From the NCBI RefSeq assembly GCF_004137345.1, contig NZ_SDWV01000001.1, forward strand, positions 124,001-188,000: a DNA stretch of 64,000 bases, read 5' to 3'. This stretch comes from Nocardioides zhouii. GTDB taxonomy: Bacteria; Actinomycetota; Actinomycetes; Propionibacteriales; Nocardioidaceae. The notes under the pieces were generated by a model. It saw nothing but the letters and a program-made list of their open reading frames with translations, was not told the DNA's origin and made no database searches. Position 1 is the stretch's first letter; each line of letters opens with the position of its first letter. Shown here in pieces: positions 8,751 to 18,800 of the stretch. Both the position numbers and the translations under genes were made by a program.

Positions 8751-9527
8751 TCACCGTCCCACGAAACTCGCCTTGCCCGGTCCGTTGTCAACGAACGAGG
8801 TCATGCCGCGGGTACGGTCTTCGGTCGCGAAGATCGCGGCGAACTGCTGGCGCTCGATCTCCAGGCCCGTGTCGAGGTCGGTCTCGCTGCCCCGGTCGAT
8901 GCACTCCTTGGCGGCCCGAATCGCGAGCGCAGCGCCCCCGCTGAACTGCGCGGCGTAGGCAACGGCCTCCTCGAGGACCTTCTCGGCCGGGACCACCCGG
9001 TCGACCAGGCCGATCCGGAGCGCCTCGTCGGCCTTGACGAAGCGGCCGGTGAAGATCAGGTCCTTCGCCCTCGCCGGGCCGACCAGGCGGGTGAGGCGCT
9101 GCGTACCGCCCGCGCCCGGGATGATCCCGAGGAGCACCTCGGGCTGGCCGAAGACCGCGTCCTCTGCGGCGAAGCGCAGGTCTGCCGATAGCGCCAGCTC
9201 GCAGCCCCCGCCCAGGGCGTACCCGTTGACGGCGGCGATCACCGGCTTGGGGATCCGCGCAATGGCCGTGGTGGCCGAGCTGGCCGACGTGGCGACCTTC
9301 ACCATCTCGGCGTACGACAGGTCCACCATCTCCTTGACGTCGTTGCCGGCGGCGAAGACACGCTCGCCGCCCCACAGCACCACGGCGCGTACGTCGTCAC
9401 GCTCGGCGAGCTCGGCGGCGGCCTCACGCAGGTCGGCCTGCACCTGCAGGCTGATGGCGTTCATCTTCGGCCGGTCGAGCCGCAGGACGCCGACCCCGTC
9501 GGTCACGTCGATCGAGACGAACTCCAT
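8751..9527 (-). CDS. Enoyl-CoA hydratase/isomerase family protein
   Basis: Crotonase-fold enzyme that most likely hydrates 2-enoyl-CoA in beta-oxidation. The 258-residue length is standard. The oxyanion-hole segment is FAAGNDVKEM. The two catalytic glutamates of hydratases are present as Glu110 (ALGGGCELAL) and Glu130 (GQPEVLLGIIPGAGGTQRL). Having both favours a hydratase over an isomerase or decarboxylase. It is divergent from glgX with a 97-base gap. The nearby etfBA and the distant thiolase and hydroxyacyl-CoA dehydrogenase are consistent with acyl-CoA oxidation or with C4 units for the ethylmalonyl-CoA pathway. Substrate chain length is not visible. Confidence 0.93.
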   Translation of the reverse strand: MEFVSIDVTDGVGVLRLDRPKMNAISLQVQADLREAAAELAERDDVRAVVLWGGERVFAAGNDVKEMVDLSYAEMVKVATSASSATTAIARIPKPVIAAVNGYALGGGCELALSADLRFAAEDAVFGQPEVLLGIIPGAGGTQRLTRLVGPARAKDLIFTGRFVKADEALRIGLVDRVVPAEKVLEEAVAYAAQFSGGAALAIRAAKECIDRGSETDLDTGLEIERQQFAAIFATEDRTRGMTSFVDNGPGKASFVGR

Positions 9528-9590
9528 GGTGTGCTCCTCATCGTGGTGGTCCCGGCGTCAGGAAATGTGTGACGCGAGTGAGATGTCGCA

Positions 9591-9618
9591 TTGTGCCGTG
9601 CGCCTTGTCCACCACAAT
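9591..9618 (+). promoter_or_regulatory. Putative leaderless promoter of glgX
   Basis: TTGTGC (9591-9596) and CACAAT (9613-9618) are spaced 16 bases. The -10 ends 6 bases before the GTG at 9625. This decides between the GTG and an in-frame ATG at 9583, which would lie upstream of the promoter. Confidence 0.5.
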
Positions 9619-9624
9619 GACCCG

Positions 9625-11805
9625 GTGACACCGCCCCCCGACACGACACCAGTCTGGAACCACGACGGCGAGACGCGAGAGGTCTGGCCCGGTCGCCACT
9701 TCCCCCTGGGCGCGACCTGGTCGCACGAGTCGACCAACTTCGCGGTGTACGCCCCCAAGGCCGAGGAGCTGTGGGTCTGCCTGTTCGACGAGGACGGCGT
9801 CGAGGAGCGGCACCTGCTCAGTGAGTCGACGCTCGGCGTCTGGCACGGCGCCCTGCCGCGTGTCGCCCCGGGAACGTGCTACGGCTACCGCGCCGCAGGA
9901 CCGTGGGACCCCGCGGCCGGCCTGCGGTTCAACTCCGCCAAGCTGCTGCTCGACCCCTACGCCAAGGCCGTCTCCGGCGAGCTGGTCGTCGACGACGCGA
10001 TCTTCGACTACGTCCCCGCCGCGCCCGCGACGAAGAGCGACCTCGACTCGGCGCCCTTCGTGCCGCGCAGCGTGGTGGTCTACGACGAGTTCCAGTGGGG
10101 CGCCGACACGGCACCGCACCGCCGCTGGCGCGACACCGTCATCTACGAGATGCACGTCAAGGGCATGACCGCCCTGCACGACCGCGTGCCCGAACACCTG
10201 CGCGGGACGTACGCCGGCCTCGCGACGCCTGCCGTCACCGACTACCTCAAGGACCTTGGCGTCACGGCCGTCGAGCTCCTCCCGGTGCACCAGTTCTTCT
10301 CCGAGCCGGCCCTCTCGGCGAACGGGCTGGTCAACTACTGGGGATACAACTCACTGGGCTTCTTCGCCCCGCACAACTCCTACAGCGCCGCGGGCGACCG
10401 CGGCCAGCAGGTCACCGAGTTCAAGGAGATGGTGCGCGCCTTCCACCGCGCCGGGCTCGAGGTCATCCTCGACGTGGTCTACAACCACACCGCCGAGGCC
10501 GGTCCGACGGGCCCGACGCTCAGCTTCCGCGGCCTCGACGACCTGGGCTACTACCAGCGGGTGGTCCACCCGCCGCCGAAGAAGGCCGGCGACAAGCCGA
10601 TGTCCGACACCTACTGGGACGTCACCGGCTGCGGCAACACCGTCGACGCGACGCACACCCAGAGCCTGCGGATGATCCTCGACTCGCTGCGCTACTGGGT
10701 CAACGAGATGCACGTCGACGGCTTCCGCTTCGACCTGATGAGCGCCCTGACCCGCACCAACCAGGTGGTCGACATGGGCAGCCACCTGATCACCGCGATC
10801 GGGCAGGACCCCGTGCTCCGGCACGTCAAGCTCGTCGCGGAGCCGTGGGACGCCTCGATGGACGGCTATCGGGTGGGCGAGTTCCCGCCCCCGTGGATCG
10901 AGTGGAACGACCAGTTCCGCGACACGATGCGGGACTTCTGGCGCGGGCACTCCGCCGGCGTACGCACGGTGGCGACGCGGCTGGCCGGGTCGAGCGACCT
11001 GTACGCCGACGACGGCCGCTCGCCGTACGCCTCGGTCAACTTCGTCACCGCCCACGACGGCTTCACGCTGCGCGACCTCGTGTCCTACAACGACAAGCAC
11101 AACGAGGCCAACGGCGAGGACAACCGCGACGGCACCGACAACAACCGGTCGTGGAACCACGGCGTGGAGGGCGAGACCGACGACGCGGAGATCATCGCGC
11201 TGCGTCGCCGGCAGGCCGCGAACCTGATGGCGACGCTCTGCTTCTCCAGCGGTGTGCCGATGCTGACCGCGGGCGACGAGCGCGGCCGGACGCAGGGCGG
11301 CAACAACAACGCCTACGGCCAGGACAACGAGACGTCGTGGATCGACTGGCGATCCGACGACGCGTGGCTCGACGTCTACGAGATCACCAAGACCGCGCTG
11401 CGGCTGCGCCGCGAGCACCCGGCGCTGCGCCAGCGACACTGGTTCGAGGGCCGACCCACCATCAAGGGCGGCATCAAGGACCTGGTCTGGGTGCACCCCA
11501 GCGGCCGCGAGATGTCGACCAGCGACTGGAACGACGACTCGGGCCGCATCGTCGGGATGTTCCTCAACGGGGCGCCGCTGCGCTACCCCGGCCCGCGCGG
11601 CGAGCAGGTGCGCGACAAGTCCTTCATGATCTGGCTCAACGCCGGCCCCGACGACGCCAAGCTCACCCTCCCCGACAACCAGTGGGTGCACCACGGCGAG
11701 GTCGTGCTGTCGACCAACGCCGAGCTCGCCATCGGCACGCCCATCCTGGCCGGCAGCTCGCTGGAGCTGCAGGCGCAGTCGGTGCTGGTGCTGCGCCAGA
11801 CCTAG
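9625..11805 (+). CDS. glgX: Glycogen debranching enzyme GlgX
   Basis: Isoamylase-type GH13 enzyme that hydrolyses alpha-1,6 branch points of glycogen after phosphorylase has shortened the outer chains. The 726-residue product has an N-terminal CBM48-like domain (ATWSHESTNFAVYAPKAEEL), then the GH13 barrel. The barrel shows VILDVVYNHTAEAG, the nucleophile Asp370 in VDGFRFDLMSAL, the acid Glu406 in LVAEPWD, and FVTAHDGFTL with the transition-state Asp. A GTG start fits the family N-terminus and a -10 box 6 bases upstream; an in-frame ATG at 9583 is the alternative. It pairs with glgP nearby for glucan breakdown. The last 4 bases overlap the convergent DinB-like gene. Confidence 0.94.
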   Translation: MTPPPDTTPVWNHDGETREVWPGRHFPLGATWSHESTNFAVYAPKAEELWVCLFDEDGVEERHLLSESTLGVWHGALPRVAPGTCYGYRAAGPWDPAAGLRFNSAKLLLDPYAKAVSGELVVDDAIFDYVPAAPATKSDLDSAPFVPRSVVVYDEFQWGADTAPHRRWRDTVIYEMHVKGMTALHDRVPEHLRGTYAGLATPAVTDYLKDLGVTAVELLPVHQFFSEPALSANGLVNYWGYNSLGFFAPHNSYSAAGDRGQQVTEFKEMVRAFHRAGLEVILDVVYNHTAEAGPTGPTLSFRGLDDLGYYQRVVHPPPKKAGDKPMSDTYWDVTGCGNTVDATHTQSLRMILDSLRYWVNEMHVDGFRFDLMSALTRTNQVVDMGSHLITAIGQDPVLRHVKLVAEPWDASMDGYRVGEFPPPWIEWNDQFRDTMRDFWRGHSAGVRTVATRLAGSSDLYADDGRSPYASVNFVTAHDGFTLRDLVSYNDKHNEANGEDNRDGTDNNRSWNHGVEGETDDAEIIALRRRQAANLMATLCFSSGVPMLTAGDERGRTQGGNNNAYGQDNETSWIDWRSDDAWLDVYEITKTALRLRREHPALRQRHWFEGRPTIKGGIKDLVWVHPSGREMSTSDWNDDSGRIVGMFLNGAPLRYPGPRGEQVRDKSFMIWLNAGPDDAKLTLPDNQWVHHGEVVLSTNAELAIGTPILAGSSLELQAQSVLVLRQT

Positions 11806-12200
11806 GCCGGCTCGGCCACCCACTGGGCGGGGTCGCCGGCGTCGAGGTCGGTGATCCCGAGGGTCTCGAGGGCGCCGAGCACCACGAGCCGCCGGACGGC
11901 CGCGAAGGTCAGCACGTGGGCGATCATCCCGCCGTAGGTGAAGACCCTCGGCGGCTCGCAGGTGACGTCGACGAACGTGTCGTCGAGGCGGCCCTCCTCG
12001 ACCGTCGTACGCGCCTGGGCGAGGAACGCGGGCCCCTCCTCCGCCAGCTCGCGGCGCAGGGTGGTCACCGACTGGCCGCGCTCCTGGTCCCAGTCGTACG
12101 ACCGCTGCGTGGCCGCGGCGCTCCACTGCGCGAGCTGGCCGACGAGGCGGCCGCACACCGACCGGATCGTCATGTCGTCGTCGATGGTGCCGATCGGCAT
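11802..12200 (-). CDS. DinB-like (mycothiol-dependent maleylpyruvate isomerase fold) protein, N-terminus unclear
   Basis: From the first ATG the product is 132 residues with the DinB-like four-helix look: VFTYGGMIAHVLTFAAVRR near residues 83-101 and a C-terminal DAGDPAQWVAEPA. Related actinobacterial proteins, as I remember them, begin about 25 residues earlier. The same frame indeed stays open and protein-like upstream of the ATG (residues like RCEILDRAARLTDEQLDAPIE, coded at about 12201-12260). That stretch has no ATG, GTG or TTG in frame. The true start is therefore uncertain, or the 5' end has been damaged. Function unknown; DinB-fold proteins often bind metal or mycothiol, but no full metal-ligand triad is evident here. 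Confidence 0.65.
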   Translation of the reverse strand: MPIGTIDDDMTIRSVCGRLVGQLAQWSAAATQRSYDWDQERGQSVTTLRRELAEEGPAFLAQARTTVEEGRLDDTFVDVTCEPPRVFTYGGMIAHVLTFAAVRRLVVLGALETLGITDLDAGDPAQWVAEPA

Positions 12201-12316
12201 CTCGATCGGGGCATCGAGCTGCTCGTCGGTCAGGCGGGCGGCCCGGTCGAGGATCTCGCACCTGCGCAGTCTGCACCGAATCGCCGCGCCGGCTCGCGGG
12301 CTGGGACACTGGTCCC

Positions 12317-12685
12317 ATGGCCAGCAGCGTTCCGTCCCGTCGTCAGGAGAAGGGCCGCGGCCACCTCCTCGACATGAATGCGCCGCGGCAGGTCATCAAG
12401 GACCCCGAGAAGGACGCCCGCGACCTCGCCCGCGTCCAGCGCTGGGTGATGTCGGTGCTCGCCGTGACCACGATCATCCACCTCGTCGTCGGCCTTGTGG
12501 TCGCCGCCGTGATGATCGACGACGTGCCCGACACCTCGAAGATCGGGCTCACCGTCATCGCCGGGATCTTCGGCGCCATCGCCGTCGCGACCGGCCTCGC
12601 CATCCACGGCAAGCGGATCCTTTCGCCCTGGCTCCTGCTCGGCGTCGTACCCACCGCGATCGGCCTGTGGCTGGCCTTCGCCTGA
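12317..12685 (+). CDS. Three-span membrane protein of unknown function
   Basis: A 122-residue protein with a basic, charged N-terminal 45 residues (RRQEKGRGHLLDMN, then DPEKDARDLARVQRW) followed by three hydrophobic helices: VMSVLAVTTIIHLVVGLVVA, IGLTVIAGIFGAIAVATGLA and LLLGVVPTAIGLWLAFA. A -10-like GACACT ends 6 bases before the ATG. It is divergent from the DinB-like gene and convergent with the unknown gene at 13182, separated from the latter by inverted repeats. Nothing in the sequence indicates a function. Confidence 0.78.
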   Translation: MASSVPSRRQEKGRGHLLDMNAPRQVIKDPEKDARDLARVQRWVMSVLAVTTIIHLVVGLVVAAVMIDDVPDTSKIGLTVIAGIFGAIAVATGLAIHGKRILSPWLLLGVVPTAIGLWLAFA

Positions 12686-12729
12686 CGGTGTCGTAGACGC
12701 GCGGACCCGCCCGCCCGGTCAAGCCGACG

Positions 12730-12801
12730 AACGGACCGAACGCGCAGACAACACCGAGGTCCACGATCGTCGGGACGGACCGAGCGGACGTTCGGTCCGT
12801 T
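12730..12801. repeat. Three ACGGACCGA half-sites forming nested inverted repeats
   Basis: A perfect 13-bp inverted repeat (12730-12742 and 12789-12801, 46-base spacer) encloses a third copy of the same element. That copy (12775-12783) forms a 9-bp stem with 12792-12800 around an 8-base loop. The region lies between two convergent genes. It could be a bidirectional terminator (short hairpin) or an operator array; no T-run follows. Confidence 0.6.
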
Positions 12802-12813
12802 GATGGGCACGGC

Positions 12814-13182
12814 TCAGAGCCCGAGCACCTGGACCGTCACGAGGTACGCCGCGCGTACGCCCTCCGGGTCGTGAAGCCCCGCGGCGGACGGGGCCGCAGC
12901 ACACGCGCGTACGGCCTCCGTCGGGTCCGGCGCAACGAGCGCCGTGGCGAGGGTGGCGACGGCCACTCCCAGGTCGTGCTCGTCGAGGTGGTCGAGGGCC
13001 AGGCTGTTGTGCAGCATCGCCGCCGCCTCGCCCATCAGCTCGCGGGCGAGGTCACCGTCCACCTCCGGCCGCACAGCAGCAGCCGCATCGGCGGCGGCGA
13101 GGAACGGCTGGAGGATGGCGGGCGGCACGGTCATGACCATGGGCCCGATCCTCGCGAGCCCCTCCTCGCGTGGCAACGGCAT
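12814..13182 (-). CDS. Hypothetical protein downstream of glgP
   Basis: From an ATG at 13182 (MPLPREEGLARIGPM) the frame encodes 122 residues, predicted mostly helical and Ala-rich: PAILQPFLAAADAAAAVRPE, LARELMGEAAAMLHNSLALD and DEHDLGVAVATLATALVA. The longer open frame upstream is antisense-like, so it was not used. Alternative starts are the ATGs at 13140 and 13134. It follows glgP by 40 bases on the same strand and may be co-transcribed. I do not recognise the family. Confidence 0.6.
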   Translation of the reverse strand: MPLPREEGLARIGPMVMTVPPAILQPFLAAADAAAAVRPEVDGDLARELMGEAAAMLHNSLALDHLDEHDLGVAVATLATALVAPDPTEAVRACAAAPSAAGLHDPEGVRAAYLVTVQVLGL

Positions 13183-13222
13183 ATCCCGCGAGCAGGGGTT
13201 GTCAGGCGTCCACTGGAGAAGC

Positions 13223-15805
13223 TCAGGCCGGCTCGGCCACCAGCCCGAGCTCGGCGACCGAGGCAAGGGCCGCGTTGCGCGGGACGACGCGGACGGTGTA
13301 GCCGAAGGGGCCGGACGTCGTGAGCGGGACGGTGGCGTCGAAGCGGTGGCGGTTGCCGTCGTAGGACTCCCCCACCGACATCGGCGTGGTCGAGGTGGCG
13401 GTGAGCACGTCGTCGGACCCGATCCGGCCGTGCACGACCTGCACCTCGACGTCGTCGGCGGAGAGGGAGCCGAGGGCCACCCACGCACGGACGGCGAGCG
13501 TGGCGCCGACCTCGGCCTGGTCGCCGACGCCCTCGGAGTCGATGTGCTCGACCCGGACGCCCGGCCACGCCGCGCGCACCGACTGCTTCCAGCCGGACAG
13601 CTCGTGGGCACCGGCGTAGTCGGAGTTGAGCGAGCGCGTCGTCTGCGCGGCGGGGGCGTACAGCTCGCGCACGTAGTCACGGACCTGGCGGGTGGCGAGC
13701 ACCTTGGGGCCGAGCGACTTCAGCGTGTGCCGCACCATCTCCAGCCAGCGCGGCGGGACGCCCTCGTCGTTCGTCTCGTAGAAGCGCGGCACGACGTCGG
13801 TCTCGAGCAGGTCGTAGAGCGCGTTGGCCTCGAGGTCGTCACGACGGTCGGCGTCGACGATGCCGTCGGCGGACGGGATCGCCCAGCCGTTGGTGCCGTC
13901 GTACCACTCGTCCCACCAGCCGTCGAGGATCGAGAGGTTGAGGCCACCGTTGAGCGCAGCCTTCATGCCCGACGTGCCGCACGCCTCGTACGGGCGCAGC
14001 GGGTTGTTGAGCCACACGTCGCAGCCGGGGTAGAGCGGCTGCGCCATGGCGATGTCGTAATTGGGCAGGAACGCGATCCGGTGCCGCACCGCCGGGTCGT
14101 CGGCGAAGCGCACCATCTCCTGGATCAGCCGCTTGCCCGTCTCGTCGGCCGGGTGCGCCTTGCCGGCGATGACCAACTGGATCGGGCGCTCGGGGTCGAG
14201 CAGCAGCGCCTTGAGGCGGTCAGGGTCGCGCAACATCAGCGTGAGGCGCTTGTACGTCGGCACGCGACGCGCGAAGCCGATGGTCAGGATGTCGGGGTCG
14301 AGCGCGGTGTCGATCCAGGTGGTCTCGGTGGGAGCGAAGCCCCGCTTGGCCGCCGACTTCTTCATCCGGTCGCGCGCGTCCTCGATGAAGCGGGTGCGCA
14401 GGGTGCGCTTGAGGTCCCAGATCTCCCGGTCGCCGAACTGGTCGACGAGCGGCCAGAGGGCGTCGGTGTCGTCGCCGTCGATGTCGGCGCCGCGGCTGGC
14501 CGCGAGCTCGATGACCTCGCGGGCGATCCAGGACGGGCCGTGCACGCCGTTGGTGATCGACGTGATCGGCACCTCGGCCTCGTCGAACGCCGGCCACAGG
14601 CCGTTGAACATCCCGCGCGACACGTGACCGTGCAGCTCGGAGACGCCGTTGGCGCGCTGGGCCAGGCGGAAGCCCATCACCGCCATGTTGAAGACACCGG
14701 CGTCGCCGCTGTCGTAGTCCTCGGCGCCGAGCGCGAGGATCCGGTCGACCGGCACGCCGGGCGTGGGCGAGTTGCCGCCGAAGTACTGCGAGACCAGCTC
14801 GCGCGGGAAGCGGTCGATGCCGGCCGGGACCGGCGTGTGGGTCGTGAAGACGGTGCCGGCGCGGGTGACCTCGAGCGCGGTGTCGAAGTCGACGTGGGGA
14901 CCGTCGTCGCCGACCGTGAGCTCGCGGATCCGCTCGATGCCGAGGAAGCCCGCATGGCCCTCGTTGGCGTGGAACACCTCCGGAGCGGGGGCGCCGGTGA
15001 TGCGCGACCACACCCGCAGGGCGCGTACGCCGCCGACGCCGAGCAGGAGCTCCTGGCGCAGCCGGTGCTCGGAGTTGCCGCCGTACAGCCGGTCGGTGAC
15101 GTCGCGGTAGTGGGCGCTGTTCTCCTCGATGTCGGTGTCGAGGAGCAGCAGGGGGACCCGGCCGACCTGCGCGACGAGGATCCGGGCCACCAGGTCCGGT
15201 CCGTCGGGAAGCGCGATCGACACCGTGGCGCGGCTGCCGTCGGACTCGCGGAGCTGGGTCAGGGGGAGCTCGTCGGGGTCCAGGACGGGGTAGCTCTCCT
15301 GCTGCCAGCCGTCGCGGTCGAGCGCCTGTTTGAAGTAGCCGTGGCGGTAGAACAGGCCGACCCCGACCAGTGGGATGCCCAGGTCGGAGGACGCCTTCAG
15401 GTGGTCGCCGGCGAGGATGCCGAGGCCGCCGGAGTACTGGGGCAGCACGGCGGCGATGCCGAACTCTGAGGAGAAGTAGGCGATGGCACGCGGCGCGTCG
15501 GCGCCGGCCTTGCGGGCGTACCAGCGGTCATCGGACAGGTAGCGCTGCAGGTCGTCGTGCGCCGCGTCGAGGCGGGCCCGGAAGTCGGCGTCGTCGACCA
15601 GCTCGTCGAGCCGCTCCCGGCCGATCGCTCCGAGGAACCGGACCGGGTCGCCGGCCACGTCGCGCCACAGCGTCGGGTCGATGGACGCGAAGACGTCCTG
15701 CGTCGGTGGGTGCCACGACCAGCGGAGGTTGCCCGCCAGCACGGACAGGGTGCCGAGGGGCTCGGGCAGGACAGGACGGACGGTGAATCGTCGGAACGCT
15801 CGCAC
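13223..15805 (-). CDS. glgP: Alpha-glucan (glycogen) phosphorylase GlgP
   Basis: PLP-dependent phosphorolysis of alpha-1,4-glucan to glucose-1-phosphate. The 860-residue length matches the actinobacterial alpha-glucan phosphorylase subfamily (about 850-870). The N-terminus VRAFRRFTVRPVLPEPLGTL and LRWSWHPPTQDVFASIDP fit that subfamily. The PLP region near the C-terminal third shows KPYEACGTSGMK-type sequence (here RPYEACGTSGMKAALNGG), followed by LSILDGWWDEW. A GTG start was chosen from homology; TAGCGT ends 8 bases upstream. It is divergent from the M36 protease gene and lies between glgX and the glgE operon, consistent with glucan turnover. Confidence 0.95.
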   Translation of the reverse strand: MRAFRRFTVRPVLPEPLGTLSVLAGNLRWSWHPPTQDVFASIDPTLWRDVAGDPVRFLGAIGRERLDELVDDADFRARLDAAHDDLQRYLSDDRWYARKAGADAPRAIAYFSSEFGIAAVLPQYSGGLGILAGDHLKASSDLGIPLVGVGLFYRHGYFKQALDRDGWQQESYPVLDPDELPLTQLRESDGSRATVSIALPDGPDLVARILVAQVGRVPLLLLDTDIEENSAHYRDVTDRLYGGNSEHRLRQELLLGVGGVRALRVWSRITGAPAPEVFHANEGHAGFLGIERIRELTVGDDGPHVDFDTALEVTRAGTVFTTHTPVPAGIDRFPRELVSQYFGGNSPTPGVPVDRILALGAEDYDSGDAGVFNMAVMGFRLAQRANGVSELHGHVSRGMFNGLWPAFDEAEVPITSITNGVHGPSWIAREVIELAASRGADIDGDDTDALWPLVDQFGDREIWDLKRTLRTRFIEDARDRMKKSAAKRGFAPTETTWIDTALDPDILTIGFARRVPTYKRLTLMLRDPDRLKALLLDPERPIQLVIAGKAHPADETGKRLIQEMVRFADDPAVRHRIAFLPNYDIAMAQPLYPGCDVWLNNPLRPYEACGTSGMKAALNGGLNLSILDGWWDEWYDGTNGWAIPSADGIVDADRRDDLEANALYDLLETDVVPRFYETNDEGVPPRWLEMVRHTLKSLGPKVLATRQVRDYVRELYAPAAQTTRSLNSDYAGAHELSGWKQSVRAAWPGVRVEHIDSEGVGDQAEVGATLAVRAWVALGSLSADDVEVQVVHGRIGSDDVLTATSTTPMSVGESYDGNRHRFDATVPLTTSGPFGYTVRVVPRNAALASVAELGLVAEPA

Positions 15806-15897
15806 GATCGAGCACGCTAGGGCATTTCTTGGAACGATCCAAGCGCGTGTCGCGAACTGGTCAGTAACCTGCGCGCACCTCCGGCAGTTGTCGCAGC

Positions 15898-18800
15898 ATG
15901 ACCTCTCGCCGCCGTCTCGGCCGCACATCCCTCGCGGTCGCATCGCTCCTCGCGATCTCCACCCTCGCCACGATCGCCTCGCCGGCCACCGCCGAGCCAG
16001 AGACGATCACCCCCGGCAAGACGCCGCCGGACATCCGTACGTTCGGTGACCCGGTCGCCGGGCCGAGCGACACCGACGAGCGCGGCACCGCGGTGCCGAC
16101 CACCGTCCAGCGCCAGGCCGTCGCAGCGCTGGGAGACGTCACCGCCCGCTGGAACACCCTCGGCACTCCCGCCTCGATCCTCCCTGCCAGCGGCAGCCTC
16201 GGGGCCGCGACCGGCGCCCCCGACGTGGCCGCCCGCGGCTGGCTGCGCGACCACGCCGCCCTCTTCGGCATGTCCGCCCCCGCTGTCGACGGGCTCGAGC
16301 TCGTCAGCTCGCAGAAGCTCGCCCAGTCCGACGCCCGGGCCGTGCTGTTCCGCCAGGACTTCGGCGGGGTCGCCCCCGCCCTCGGCGGCCTGGTCACCGT
16401 CGGCGTCGCGGACGGCAAGGTCGCGTACGTCTCCTCGTCCCTGGCGCGTACGACGAGCGCGATGCCCGCCGCGTCCCTCACGCCCCTCCAGGGCTGGCTG
16501 AAGGCGGCCGGCGACCTGTCGGTCCTGGCCGACGTCGAGGTCGCGGACATCACGAAGACCGTGAGCGGAGGCTGGACCCGGCTGACCGTCCCCGGCTTCG
16601 CCCAAAAGCAGCAGGTGCGCCTACGGGCCCTGCCGATGGCCGACGGCACCGTACGACCGGTCCTCGAGGCCAACGTGGTCAACGTCGCCGGCGCGGCCTC
16701 GCTCGCGTTCACCAGCCTCGTCGACGCGGTCACGGGTGACGTGCTCGCCCGCCACAACAAGTCCGAGAACTTCGTCTACAACGACGTCTTCCAGGGCACC
16801 GTGACCCCCACCGTGTGCGGCAAGCACTCGTTCGAGCTCACCGACGACCTCACGAAGACGATCAGCGCCGTCGCCGTGGGCGCGCCGGTCGACGACTTCG
16901 TCGTCCGGATCGTCAAGGGCAGCACCGTCCTGGCCTCCGGTGACACCGCCACCAACCCCGAGGCCGTGACCTACTCGGCCGCCTCGATCCCCTCGGGCAC
17001 CTACTCGGTGGAGGTCTGCGCCTTCGACGCCGCCTCGATCGTCGTCGGGCAGTACGCCGTCGCGGTCTCCACCGGCGACACCGCGGCCCCCGGCACCGGC
17101 GACCTGACCGGCAACCCGAAGTGGCGCTACTTCACCGCCAACCCGAACAGTGACGGCACCAACTCGGTCGTCGGGTGCTGGCGGCCCACCGCCCCGGACT
17201 GCACGACGCCTCCGGGCGAGCTGCGCAACGTGGCCGCCTTCGGCCCGTGGGACACCATCGGCCCGCTGTCGACCTTCACGACCGTCGGCAACAACGCCAA
17301 CACGCACGAGGCCTGGCTCAGCCCGCTGACCCCCGGCGGCCTCGCCCAGGCGCCGCTGTCCCCGACCCGCGAGTACACCGAGGGCTTCGAGGACCGCTGG
17401 AACAACAGCCGGTGCGACGTCGCCGAGCTCGTCCCGGGCGGCAACGACATCAACGCCTCGGTCGGCAACCTCTTCGTCGCGCACAACCGGATGCACGACT
17501 ACTCCTACTACCTCGGCTTCACCGAGGAGAACTACAACCTCCAGCTCGACAACGGCAGCCGTGGCGGCGTCGGCGGCGACCAGGAGGTCGGCAACGCCCA
17601 GGCCGGCGCGATCTCCGGCGGCAGCCCGAGCTTCCTCGGCCGCGACAACGCCAACCAGGTCACGCTGCAGGACGGCACGCCCGGCATCACGAACCAGTAC
17701 CTCTTCGAGCCCATCGCGGGCGCCTTCTACGCGCCGTGCACCGACGGCGGCCTCGACATGGGCATCGTCGGCCACGAGTACACCCACGCCATCAGCAACC
17801 GCATGGTCGCCGGTCCCGACGAGGGGCTGACGTCCGAGCAGGGTGGCGCGATGGGTGAGTCGTGGGGCGACCTGGTCGCCGGCGAGTACCAGTTCGCGCA
17901 CGGCTACAGCAACGGCGGCAACGTCTGGGCCGTGGGCGCCTACGCCACCGGCAACACGGAGACCGCGATCCGCGACTACTCGATCGACCAGAACCCGCTG
18001 AACTACTCCGACTACGGCTTCGACACCACCGGCACCGAGGTGCACGCCGATGGCGAGATCTGGAACGGCACGATGTGGGAGGTCCGCCAGGCCCTCGTCG
18101 AGAAGTACGACGCCCAGTTCCCGTACGCCGACAAGGCCCTGCAGCTCGCCTGTGCCGACGCGACGGCCGCGGCCACGCCGCGCGCGGCCGACGCCTGCCC
18201 GGGAAACCGCCGGTGGGTCCAGCTGATGTTCGACGCCTTCCTGCTCCAGCAGGGCGCCACGTCGATGCTCGACGCCCGCGACGCCATGATCGCCGCCGAC
18301 CAGATGCGCTTCGGCGGGGCGAACACGAGCACCATGTGGGCCGCCTTTGCCCGCCGCGGGATGGGTGTCGACGCCACGGTGGCCGACGCCGACGACGACG
18401 AGCCGACGCCGAGCTTCGCCACGCCGACGGGCTCGAGCCCGACGATCACGTTCGCCACAACCGGCAAGGCGAAGATCTACGTCGGTGACTACGAGGCCCG
18501 GGTGACCCCGGTCGCCGACACCGACCCGACGACCGCGCTGGGTGCCGGCGCGGCCTTCACCCCCGGCACGTACGACATGGTGGCGGTGTCCCCGGACCGC
18601 GGCTTCACCCGCTGGACCATGACGGTCCTGCCCGGTGGCGGCGACCGCACCGAGACACTGGGCGACGTGGTCAACCTGGCCTCGGCGGCGGCCGGCGCGA
18701 CGGTCCTGGGCTCCACCGAGGGCTCGCTCAACCCCGAGGCGCTGATCGACGGCACCGAGGCGACCAACTGGGGCGGCGTGACCGAGGCCCAGGTCGACGA

